A DNA stretch of 48,389 bases, from assembly GCA_023269585.1 (NCBI GenBank), contig JAHFTC010000020.1, forward strand, positions 1-48,389, given 5' to 3'. Under the pieces are notes generated by a model. The model made no database searches, was not told where the DNA came from, and was given only the letters and a program-made list of their open reading frames with translations. Below, in pieces: positions 17,873 through 25,479 of this stretch. Every line of letters starts with the position of its first letter. Position 1 is the first letter of the stretch. The position numbers were made by a program, and so were the translations under genes. This stretch comes from Opitutaceae bacterium (GTDB lineage Bacteria > Verrucomicrobiota > Verrucomicrobiia > Opitutales > Opitutaceae).

Positions 17873-19786
17873 TTACTTCGCGGCCTCGGCGGGCTGCAGG
17901 TAGCTCTTGCCGCGGTAGAACGCCGCGATCACGGCGAAGATCAAGGCGGCCACCGCCATCAGCCCGGCGAAGGTCCAGAAGAAGGTGGTGAGGGAGAGTG
18001 TCTGCAACGGGGCGAGGAAGGCGACGAGCACGTTGCCGACCGTGACCGAGAGCAACCAGAAGCCCATGATGGTCGACTTCATCGCGCGTGGCGCCTGGGT
18101 GTAGGCGAACTCGAGGCCGGTGATCGAGACGAGGACCTCCGCAGTGGTGATGATCACGTAGGGGATGATCTGCCAGAGGACGTGGACGCCGCCGGGGCCG
18201 GCGGCATCGATGCGTGCCTGAAGGAGCGCGACGGCCGCGAACGAGAGGGCGGCGAGCACCATGCCGATGGTCATGCGCTGAAGCGGGCGCAGCGGGCGGC
18301 CGCGCCGTTCCAGCGGTTGATACACGGCGACGCTCAGCAGCGGGATGATGATCATCACCAGCAGCGGATTGAGCGCCGAGATCTGCGCGGGCAGCAGATC
18401 GAGCGTCGTCCACGTCGGGCGGAGGACGTGGAGCAGCCCCATGGCGGCGCCCCAGAGCACGATCAGGCCGGCGATCACCAACGGCACCGCGCGGGGAATC
18501 CGGACGTTGGACACCCAGAGGAAGAGCCAGAGGGCCCCGACGACCGCGCCGGCGATGGTGCCCGGCACCACCCAGCCGCTCCAGACGGAGGTGGGGAGAA
18601 TGAGCCGCAGGTCCATGGCCTTGGCCTGTTCGACCCAGGTGGAGGAGTGCTGGTCGAAGAGCGCCCAGAAGACGCTGACCATCGAAAAGACGCCGATGAT
18701 GCGCAGCACCGCGGGCGGGCCGTCGGCGGCTTCGTCGCCATAGTGCCGGCGGGCGGGCGTCCAAAAATCGTCGCCGGCGACGCGTTCGCCGCGGTGGCGC
18801 CAGCAGTACAGGATGACGGCGAGGAAACCGCTGTCCTCGCGGATCGCCTGGCGGCGGTGGGCCAGCGCCAGCCCGGCGATGAGGGCGCCGAAGCCGGCGA
18901 GGGCGAGATACCAATAGGACGCCGCGGTGGCCGTGAGGGCGGGCAGGAGGGCGGCGGAGCCGTTTTCCATGACCGCGTGGACGATCGACTCGGATTTCTC
19001 CACGGCGACATAGATGCCGAGGAGGAGCGGGGTGATCATCAGGGACGAGGCGAAGAAATCGATCCGGCCGAGCGCACCGCCCGGCTGCGGGGGGACGCGG
19101 ATGAAGCGTTTGCGGCCGAGCCAGAACACGAAGGCGGCGATCGCCATCAACACGCCCGGAACCCCGAAGGCGACCTCGGGGCCAAACTTCTTGTAGAGGA
19201 TTGGCGTGAGCACGCTGGCGAAAAACGACCCGAAGTTGATCGTGAAGTAGAAGACCTGGAAAATTTTGGGCACCAGGTGGCCGTTGGCCGCGGTGAATTG
19301 GTCGCCGACATTCGCGGAGACGCAGGGCTTGATACCGCCCGAGCCGATCGCGATCAGGCCCAGCCCGATGAGCATCGCCGTCTCGGCCCCGCCCAAGTTG
19401 CCGACCACCCCGTACCGCCCGGCGACGGCGAGTGCCGCGTGGCCCGCCACGTAGATGAGCGAGACCCAGAAGATGACCCGGAACTTGCCCAGGAGGCGGT
19501 CGGCCAGGATCGCGCCGATCATCGGGAAGAGGTAGACGCCCGCCATGAAGACGTGGACGGCCTGGGTGGCGCGGACCTTGGCCTCGGAGAGCTCGGCGGC
19601 GGGCACGGCGTTTTCGACTAGGAAGCCGGTGAACAGGCCGACGAGGTAGATATAGAGGATCTGCCTCATCCCGTAGTAGCTGAAGCGCTCGGCGGCCTCG
19701 TTGCCGACGATGTAGGGGATGCCGGGCGGGAAACGGTCGTCGCGGGCGGCGGGGATGGGCGGGTGGGCGGGGGATGCGGCGCTCAT
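17873..19786 (-). CDS. POT/PTR2-family proton-dependent oligopeptide transporter
   Basis: 637 residues with about 12-14 membrane helices. ATG 19786 is chosen because the frame upstream has no coding character. POT signatures are clear: the proton-coupling GNEAAERFSYYGMRQIL (ExxERFxYYG, about residue 30), PTR2 signature 1 (GSGGIKPCVSANVGDQF), and signature 2 (FQVFYFTINFGSF). The length (long loop about 250-330 and C-terminal extension) matches bacterial peptide transporters that have extra helices. It imports di- or tripeptides with H+ through the inner membrane. Upstream, in the gap to 20010, divergent transcription of a small ORF begins. Confidence 0.95.
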   Translation of the reverse strand: MSAASPAHPPIPAARDDRFPPGIPYIVGNEAAERFSYYGMRQILYIYLVGLFTGFLVENAVPAAELSEAKVRATQAVHVFMAGVYLFPMIGAILADRLLGKFRVIFWVSLIYVAGHAALAVAGRYGVVGNLGGAETAMLIGLGLIAIGSGGIKPCVSANVGDQFTAANGHLVPKIFQVFYFTINFGSFFASVLTPILYKKFGPEVAFGVPGVLMAIAAFVFWLGRKRFIRVPPQPGGALGRIDFFASSLMITPLLLGIYVAVEKSESIVHAVMENGSAALLPALTATAASYWYLALAGFGALIAGLALAHRRQAIREDSGFLAVILYCWRHRGERVAGDDFWTPARRHYGDEAADGPPAVLRIIGVFSMVSVFWALFDQHSSTWVEQAKAMDLRLILPTSVWSGWVVPGTIAGAVVGALWLFLWVSNVRIPRAVPLVIAGLIVLWGAAMGLLHVLRPTWTTLDLLPAQISALNPLLVMIIIPLLSVAVYQPLERRGRPLRPLQRMTIGMVLAALSFAAVALLQARIDAAGPGGVHVLWQIIPYVIITTAEVLVSITGLEFAYTQAPRAMKSTIMGFWLLSVTVGNVLVAFLAPLQTLSLTTFFWTFAGLMAVAALIFAVIAAFYRGKSYLQPAEAAK

Positions 19787-20009
19787 GGCCGCGAGTAAGC
19801 GGAAGTCGCGCCAGCCGGGCGAGGGAAAAGGCCGCGGCCGCCCGTGGTGGCCGTGGAGTCGCCGGCTAGTGTTACCACCGATACACGGCGGCTGTTGAGT
19901 TCGGTTTCTCCTCGGGTTGTTCCGGCCGTTTTCGGGACTTTTTTTCAAGAAAGTCATGGGGCTGCCTCGCAATTGGCGCACGGCTCGCTTAAATCTTCTT
20001 CACCGACTT

Positions 20010-20135
20010 ATGAACTCCATTACCTCGTACCCCTGGGATACTCTCACCGAAGCGCTCGCCGACGAGCTCCTGGCCCGCGTGTCTGCGGGCGAGGCCGTCT
20101 TCTGCGAACATCTTGAAGTCCTCGCCGCGGCCTGA
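20010..20135 (+). CDS. 41-residue small protein or leader ORF
   Basis: ATG 20010 opens a 41-codon frame (MNSITSYPWDTLTEALADEL, then LARVSAGEAVFCEHLEVLAAA). It has good amphipathic-helix character, unlike shadow frames in this genome, and ends 33 nt before a very strong rho-independent terminator. It therefore looks like a complete short transcription unit: a small protein, or a regulatory peptide/leader whose downstream gene is absent. It is divergent from the peptide transporter. No family recognised. Confidence 0.55.
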   Translation: MNSITSYPWDTLTEALADELLARVSAGEAVFCEHLEVLAAA

Positions 20136-20168
20136 GCGCCGCCGGTTCCGGATCTCCTCGAACCTCAG

Positions 20169-20212
20169 CACCCGCGTCTTTGGGCTGCCGCCCGGACGCG
20201 GGTGTTTTTTTT
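20169..20212 (+). terminator. Strong rho-independent terminator
   Basis: A 10-bp perfect stem, CACCCGCGTC (20169-20178) with GACGCGGGTG (20195-20204), 16-nt loop, then eight T residues (20205-20212). It ends the short transcript carrying the 41-residue ORF and sits just before the end of the convergent phosphoesterase gene. Confidence 0.93.
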
Positions 20213-20239
20213 GGCGATACGGCGTCCTGCGTATCCGGT

Positions 20240-21373
20240 CTACGGTGTTGCGCTGGGGCTGGTCGGCACCGGGGCGCGCAGCCGCACGCGGAGGATCTCG
20301 CCGGGTTGCCACAGGCGCAGGCGCGGGCCCCACGTGCCGGCGCCGCGGGAGACGAGCACGGTCATCCCGCCGACCTGGTAACGGCCGACGAAGAGCGGGT
20401 AGCGGGCGCGCACGAGGTAGCTGAACGGCCAGATCTGCCCGCCATGCGTGTGACCGGAGAACATCAGTCCGACTCCGGCGGCGGCCGCGGCCTCCGCGGT
20501 GTGCGTGTCGGGCGTGTGCGCGAGCAGGATGGTCGCGCCGGTCCGCGGTGCGGCGAGTGCGTCGCTCAGGCGGTGGTCGGTGGCCCCATCGCGGCGCAGA
20601 GTGGCCGGGTCGTCGATCCCGGCGAGGTGCAGGCCCGGGGCAAGTTCGGTCGTGCGGTTGCGCAGCACCTGCACCCCGGCGCCCTCGGCGAAGGCCACCA
20701 CGCGGCGGGTGCCGGCGTAGACATCGTGGTTGCCGAGCACGACCCAGGACCCGAGCGGCGCGCGGAGTTGTTGCAGCACGGGCTGGAAGGGCATCGCCCG
20801 GTCGAGATCGGAGTCGACGAGGTCGCCGGCGATGAGCACGGCGTCGGCGTGCAGCGCCTCGATCTGGGCGAGTCGTGCGGCGAGCCAGCGTTTGCCGATG
20901 AGCGTGCCGAGATGCAGATCGGAGACGACGACGAGCGTGAGGCCGTCGCGTTCGCGGGGGAGACCGGGGAGGACGACCTCGTGTTCGCGCACAACCGGCG
21001 CGCGCAGGCCTTGGAATAGCGCGAAGGCGGCGAGCGCCAACCCGACCAGGGCGGCGCCGGTGCGCAGTTGCGGCGCGAGTCTCGGCAGAAGGAGGCCGCC
21101 GAGCGTCAGCACGTCGGTGGCGAGCAGGGTGGCAAAGAGCAGAAAGACCACGCCGATCCAGGAGGAGCCGAGGAACTCCATGGGTTGCGCGAATTGGTGC
21201 AGGCCGCGGGCGGCGAGGAGGCGCGCCGCGGGGTAGCTGAGCCAGAGCAGCGCGAAGGCGGCGGCGGTCCACCGCGGGCCCACGTGGGCCGCCAGCCACG
21301 GCAGGCCGGCGAGGCGCCAGCCGACATAGGCATTGAGCAACGTCCAGATACTGAGAACGACGACGAAGAACAT
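20240..21373 (-). CDS. Membrane-associated calcineurin-like metallophosphoesterase
   Basis: 377 residues. ATG 21373 (FFVVVLSIWTLLNAYVGW) is preferred to an upstream TTG. Four N-terminal membrane helices (about 1-135) precede a cytoplasmic phosphoesterase domain carrying all metal-binding motifs: SDLHLGT, GDLVDSD, GNHDVYAG, AHTPD and SGHTHGGQIWPFSYL. This is the YkuE/YaeI-like architecture, whose members act on phosphodiester headgroups or UDP-diacylglucosamine-like lipids; the substrate here is not determined. It is convergent with the small ORF, and the GNAT gene lies upstream on the same strand. Confidence 0.92.
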   Translation of the reverse strand: MFFVVVLSIWTLLNAYVGWRLAGLPWLAAHVGPRWTAAAFALLWLSYPAARLLAARGLHQFAQPMEFLGSSWIGVVFLLFATLLATDVLTLGGLLLPRLAPQLRTGAALVGLALAAFALFQGLRAPVVREHEVVLPGLPRERDGLTLVVVSDLHLGTLIGKRWLAARLAQIEALHADAVLIAGDLVDSDLDRAMPFQPVLQQLRAPLGSWVVLGNHDVYAGTRRVVAFAEGAGVQVLRNRTTELAPGLHLAGIDDPATLRRDGATDHRLSDALAAPRTGATILLAHTPDTHTAEAAAAAGVGLMFSGHTHGGQIWPFSYLVRARYPLFVGRYQVGGMTVLVSRGAGTWGPRLRLWQPGEILRVRLRAPVPTSPSATP

Positions 21374-21526
21374 CGGCCGAGAAGAGGCTGGAACAGCCGC
21401 GGTTTTCAAGCGCGGGCAGGACGGACGGCCCGATGGGGCGGGCGGACGGCGGATGGCGCGCCCGGGGCCTGCGCCGTCATTCCGCCGCCGGCCGCGCGCC
21501 CTGCGCTGCTTGCCGGACTCGTTTCC

Positions 21527-21931
21527 TCAGTCGTCGAGGCAGGTGATCTGGACGGGCAGAGCGCGCTCGGCGACGCGGAACCCGCAGCGTTCGTAGAACG
21601 CCACCTCCTCCTTGTAGGCGATGAGCACGAGGCGCGTGCAGTCGCGGTAGCGGGCGACCATGCGCGCGACGAGCTCGCGGCCGATCCCCTGCGCCTGATG
21701 GTCGGGATGCACGAGCAGGTGGTGGAAGTAGGCGGTCATCACCTCGTCGGAGAGTGCGTTCATGAGGCCGACGAGCCGGTCGCCGGCCCAGGCGGTGACG
21801 ACGTGGTGCGAGTTGCGGATCGCACGCTGCAGGAGTCCCGGATGGCGGGCCGAAGCCCAGTTGACGGAGAGGAAGAGCGCCTGCAGGGCTTCGCGGTCGA
21901 GGTCGCGCTCGGTGCGGTAGGTGATGTCCAT
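21527..21931 (-). CDS. GNAT-family N-acetyltransferase
   Basis: 134 residues. Acetyl-CoA-binding motif A is HHLLVHPDHQAQGIGRELVARM (written as LLVHPDHQAQGIGREL), with the Q/RxxGxG/A pyrophosphate loop QAQGIG. It is followed by motif B (VLIAYKEEVAFYERCGF). Start ATG 21931. The compact size and FYExxGF ending match single-domain GNATs such as those acetylating small amines or protein N-termini; the substrate is unknown. It lies 96 nt downstream of a degenerate metallo-hydrolase fragment. Confidence 0.9.
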   Translation of the reverse strand: MDITYRTERDLDREALQALFLSVNWASARHPGLLQRAIRNSHHVVTAWAGDRLVGLMNALSDEVMTAYFHHLLVHPDHQAQGIGRELVARMVARYRDCTRLVLIAYKEEVAFYERCGFRVAERALPVQITCLDD

Positions 21932-22027
21932 GATTCTCCCCTGAACGGCTCCGGCGGTGTGTGTCGGAAGGGTGGATGCGCGGGAAGCAGCGGCGCTGAA
22001 ACCGCCGCGCGGCGCAAGCGGGTGCGG

Positions 22028-22420
22028 CTAATGGTCGCGCACGGTGCGGCGGGGCGAGTGCGAGCAGCTGCGGCGCTCGAAACGCTGAGCGGCGGCGCCG
22101 CCGAAGGTCTCGTTGCCGTTGTCGTGGTCGAAGGGCCAATGCGTGTCGACGAGGAGACGGACGGGCTTGGTGGTGACTTTCGCCAGCGCGGCCTGGCGCT
22201 GGGCGGCCTCCTCGGCGGAGACGCCGGCGTCGATCAGGAGGATGCCTTTGTCGCCGACGAGCGCGGCGGAACTGCACATGGCGTGCGAGAGCGTGAACAC
22301 CTTGTCGGCGAGGCGCACGGCCTCGACGGCGGGCGGTGTCGTAGCGGAGGCTTCGATGGAGGAAGGCGCGAGGGCCAGCAGGGGAAGGAGGGCGAACAGG
22401 CGTGTGTTCAGGGTTTTCAA
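22028..22420 (-). pseudogene. Truncated metallo-beta-lactamase-fold hydrolase, active site broken
   Basis: From a possible TTG start at 22420 the frame encodes a signal peptide (LKTLNTRLFALLPLLALAPS) and the N-terminal beta strands of an MBL-fold hydrolase (VGDKGILLIDAGVS, then VRLLVDTHWPFDHDNGNETF). It then runs into unrelated low-complexity sequence and stops. The canonical THxHxDH metal motif is THWPFDH, so the second His is Pro. About half of the usual fold (over 220 residues) is missing. The frame stays open upstream to a TTG at 22573, but that part looks non-coding. Probably a remnant. Confidence 0.7.
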
Positions 22421-22561
22421 TGTGGGCGACAAACGGGCGAACGTTGCGCCGGTGCCGTGGTTCAGGCCGGGCGAAGGCTCACAATCCCGGCGAGCGTGGA
22501 ATTCCGCCGGGGAATGGAAACCGCGGGCAACGTGTCGATCGACGGGGGAGGGGCGATTAAT

Positions 22562-22584
22562 CATGTCAACCAATAGTTGACATG
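22562..22584. repeat. 23-bp palindrome, copy 1 (second copy at 40242-40264)
   Basis: CATGTCAAC - CAATA - GTTGACATG, with perfect 9-bp arms. All but one base is identical to 40242-40264. It lies between the MBL remnant and the end of the chemotaxis gene. Confidence 0.8.
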
Positions 22585-22721
22585 GCTCGTTTACGAGACC
22601 TGTCGGAGGTCGCGGAGGGGGGCCGGTGGCCGAGCGGGAGGTTTCCCGGAGGGCGTGGGGGCTGACGGCTTACCGGGGGCGGTTCGCGTCATTGGCGGGC
22701 GGCGACACTGCGCCGCGGTGC

Positions 22722-24482
22722 CTAATCGTTTGCGACGAGGTCGCGGCGGGGTTTGGCGCTGCCGGGCGTCGACGGAATAACGGGCACCTGCATGCCGTAG
22801 TGGACTGCGGCTCGGGCGGCAGGTGGGGCATCGGCGGTGCCGGGTTCGGCGTTTGTGCGGAAGAAGGCGATGGCGGCTTGGAGCTGCTCGGCCTGGCTGT
22901 TGAGTGCGGCGGCGGAGCCGGCCATCTGCTCGGCGGCGGAGGCGTTCTGCTGGATGACCTTGTCGAGCTCCTGCACGGCTTTCGTCACCTGTTCCGAACC
23001 GGTGTTCTGCTCGGCACTCGCGGCGGCGATCTGTTGGACCAGTGTCGCCGTCTCGCGGATGCGCGCGACGAGCTGCGCGATCATCGTGCCGGCCTGTTCC
23101 GCGACGGCGACGCTGGCGCCGGAGCGTTGGCCGATCTCGGCGGCGGCGAGGCGGCTGCGCTCGGCGAGTTTGCGCACCTCGGCGGCGACGACGGCGAAGC
23201 CCTTGCCGTGTTCGCCGGCGCGGGCCGCCTCGATGGCGGCGTTGAGGGCGAGCAGGTCGGTCTGGCGCGCGATCTCCTCGATGATGGTGATGCGGCCGGC
23301 GATGTCCTTCATCGCGGCGACGGTCTGCGTGACGGAGGTGCCGGCCGTGGTGGCCTCGCTGGCGGCCTGCGTGGCGATGGCCTCGGTGCGGCGGGCGTTG
23401 GCGGTGTTGTTGGCGATGCTGGCGGACGATTCCTCGATCGTGGCGGAAACTTCCTCGACGGAGGCGGCCTGCGAGGCGGAGCCGGTGGAGATGGTCTGCG
23501 CGGTGCCGGTGAGCTGTTCGCTGCCGGAGGCGACCTGGGTGGCGGCGCCGCTGACGTCGGCGACGACGCGGCGGAGATTTGTCACCATGGTTTGGAGCGC
23601 CTGCCCGAGGGTGTCCTGGGTGGAGGCGAGTTCGACGGTGCGGCTGAGGTCGCCGTCGCCGATGTGGCGGGCGAGGTCGGCCTTGGCGTCGAGGGCCTCG
23701 GCCATGGTGTTGGCGGTGGCGGCGAGGGCGCCGATCTCGTCGCGGCTGGTGATGGCGACGCGGGCGGTGGTGTCGCCGAGCGCGATGCGGCCGAGGCCGG
23801 CGGAGAGTTCGTCGAGCGGGCGCACGACGACGCGGCGGACGAGGACATAGGCGAGCGAGACGAAGACCGCGACGATCACGAGCGCGACGATGGCGGTGGT
23901 GGCGAGGCTTTCGCGGCGCAGGGCGGCAAGCGCGGCGACGGAGCGGGCTTCGGCCGTGGTGAGTGATTCGCTGGAGAAGCGAAACGCGGTGGCGCCGCAG
24001 ATGGAGTTCTCCTTCCAGCCGGTGTGGCAGCGGATGCACTCGGGGGTCACGACCTGGGGCTCGTAGATCTCGAACGCCGCGGCTGTGCGGCGGGCGATGC
24101 GTTCGGGGGATTGGCGGATCTGTTCGGCGAGCGCGGTCTCAAGACGGTTGCCGACGAGCGAGGGCTCGGAGGAGTAGAGGGCGACGCCGGTGGCGTCGTA
24201 GAGGGAGAACTCGAGCAGGCCCTCGATCTGGCGCTGCTCGGCGAGGAGGTTCTCGAACTTCACCATCTCGCCGCGCTCGAGCGAGCCGGCGACGGCGTAG
24301 CCGACGGAGCGGCCGATGTTCTGGGCGCTGCGCCATTCGGCGGCTTCGAGGCGCTTGAGGTCCTCGGCCGTCTGGTCGCGGAGGACGGCGGTGTTGCGCA
24401 CTTGCTGCACGGTCTGCGCGGCGAGCACGATCACCAGCAAGCCGGAGAGGAGCGAGAGCGTGAGCTTGGTATGCAGTTTCAT
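22722..24482 (-). CDS. Methyl-accepting chemotaxis protein with a periplasmic c-type heme motif
   Basis: 586 residues. TM1 is at about 7-24 and a periplasmic domain at about 25-193 contains C149-I-R-C152-H153, the CxxCH signature for covalently bound heme c. TM2 (about 196-216) is followed by HAMP (about 217-268) and a long methyl-accepting signalling domain with the conserved hairpin tip ([20 protein letters not shown]). There is no C-terminal WxxF-type CheR tether. ATG 24482 overlaps the TGA of the hydrogenase small-subunit gene (ATGA), so translation should be coupled. I infer a redox- or gas-responsive receptor that works with the adjacent hydrogenase; haem-bearing MCP sensor domains are known in other bacteria, but this pairing is not one I can name. 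No che genes are in the window. Confidence 0.93.
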   Translation of the reverse strand: MKLHTKLTLSLLSGLLVIVLAAQTVQQVRNTAVLRDQTAEDLKRLEAAEWRSAQNIGRSVGYAVAGSLERGEMVKFENLLAEQRQIEGLLEFSLYDATGVALYSSEPSLVGNRLETALAEQIRQSPERIARRTAAAFEIYEPQVVTPECIRCHTGWKENSICGATAFRFSSESLTTAEARSVAALAALRRESLATTAIVALVIVAVFVSLAYVLVRRVVVRPLDELSAGLGRIALGDTTARVAITSRDEIGALAATANTMAEALDAKADLARHIGDGDLSRTVELASTQDTLGQALQTMVTNLRRVVADVSGAATQVASGSEQLTGTAQTISTGSASQAASVEEVSATIEESSASIANNTANARRTEAIATQAASEATTAGTSVTQTVAAMKDIAGRITIIEEIARQTDLLALNAAIEAARAGEHGKGFAVVAAEVRKLAERSRLAAAEIGQRSGASVAVAEQAGTMIAQLVARIRETATLVQQIAAASAEQNTGSEQVTKAVQELDKVIQQNASAAEQMAGSAAALNSQAEQLQAAIAFFRTNAEPGTADAPPAARAAVHYGMQVPVIPSTPGSAKPRRDLVAND

Positions 24483-25411
24483 GCGTGCCCCTTCGGCTTG
24501 GGCTGGAGTTGGCCATTCTTGAGGTAGAAGGGGAAATCGCGTTTGGCGGCGAAGCCCTCCCACGCGCAGCCGATGCAGGGGGCGCCGGCCTTGATGCAGG
24601 AGGACGTGCCGCCGTTCCAGAGCCGGAGGTTGCAATCGGCCTTGGTGATCGGCCCGGCGCAACCAAGGCGGAAGAGGCAGCCGTCGTCGCTGAACTTCTC
24701 GGCGAAGACCTCGCGCTCGTAGTCGGCGAAACGGGGACACTGATCGTGGACGAGCTTGTCGAAGAAGGCTTTGGGCCGGCCGCGGTCGTCGAGCGGGGGC
24801 AGGCCGAAGCCGAGCACGTGCGTGAGCGTGCCGACGATCCAGTCGGGGTGCGCGGGGCAGCCCGGGATGGAGATGCAGGGGACGGAGAGGCCGGAGCGGC
24901 GGAGGAATTCCGGCACGCTGATCGCGCCGGTGGGGTTGCCCTCGGCGGCGGGGATGCCGCCGGAGGTGGCGCAGGTGCCGACGGCGACCACGGCCTTGGC
25001 GGCGCGGGCGGCGCGGAGCAGCTGGGAACCGAACGCCTCCTCGCCGAAGAAGCAGGCCTGCGGCATGTCCATTGGCACGGAGCCTTCGACCACCAGGAGG
25101 AAGCCGCCGGCGGCGATGGCGCGGTCAACGGTCTCCACTGCCTGGTGACCGGTGGCGCCGGAGAGCGTCTGGTGGAAGGCGAGGGCGATGTCGCGGGTGA
25201 GCAGCGCATCGGCGCCGACGGGCTCGGAGTCGAGCAGCGAGACCGAGCAGCCGGAGCAGCACTGGCCCTGCAACCACAGCGTGGGGGCGCGGCCGCGGAC
25301 GATGCGTTCGAGGGCATCGGCGAGGGCGGGCGCCGCGGAGGCGCCGAGCCCCATCACGGTGGCGAGGCGCAGGCTGAGGGTGAGAAACGAGCGGCGGGTC
25401 ATCGGCTCCAT
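24479..25411 (-). CDS. [NiFe] hydrogenase small subunit (second hydrogenase), Tat-exported
   Basis: 310 residues. A Tat signal (TRRSFL at 5-10, hydrophobic to about 32) predicts periplasmic export. Iron-sulfur ligands are all present: proximal C52, C55, C147, C185; distal H222, C225, C245, C251; medial C260, C272, C279, C282. The medial site thus has four Cys (C272 replaces the Pro found in the hyaA product), predicting a [4Fe-4S] rather than [3Fe-4S] cluster. The extra proximal cysteines of O2-tolerant enzymes are absent (G54 and G152-region residues instead), although C51 sits next to C52. No C-terminal membrane anchor. It follows its large subunit, the reverse of the usual order, and overlaps the MCP gene by 4 nt. 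Start ATG 25411 has AAGG upstream; ATG 25402 is possible. Confidence 0.94.
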   Translation of the reverse strand: MEPMTRRSFLTLSLRLATVMGLGASAAPALADALERIVRGRAPTLWLQGQCCSGCSVSLLDSEPVGADALLTRDIALAFHQTLSGATGHQAVETVDRAIAAGGFLLVVEGSVPMDMPQACFFGEEAFGSQLLRAARAAKAVVAVGTCATSGGIPAAEGNPTGAISVPEFLRRSGLSVPCISIPGCPAHPDWIVGTLTHVLGFGLPPLDDRGRPKAFFDKLVHDQCPRFADYEREVFAEKFSDDGCLFRLGCAGPITKADCNLRLWNGGTSSCIKAGAPCIGCAWEGFAAKRDFPFYLKNGQLQPKPKGHA

Positions 25412-25427
25412 GGGCGACCTTTGGGGA

Positions 25428-25452
25428 AATGCGGATTGCGGAATGCGGATTG
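25428..25452. repeat. 11-nt direct repeat AATGCGGATTG
   Basis: AATGCGGATTG occurs at 25428-25438 and 25442-25452 in the 66-bp gap between the hydrogenase large- and small-subunit genes. A related run is at 30541-30566. Confidence 0.7.
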
Positions 25453-25454
25453 TG

Positions 25455-25479
25455 GAGGTTTTGCGCGGCGCAAAACCTC
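25455..25479. repeat. 12-bp-arm hairpin overlapping the hydrogenase large-subunit stop
   Basis: GAGGTTTTGCGC (25455-25466), one base, then GCGCAAAACCTC (25468-25479). The right arm includes two bases of the TGA stop of the large-subunit gene. There is no T-run after it on the minus strand, so it is more likely an mRNA processing/stability or attenuation element between large and small subunits than a full terminator. Confidence 0.75.
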
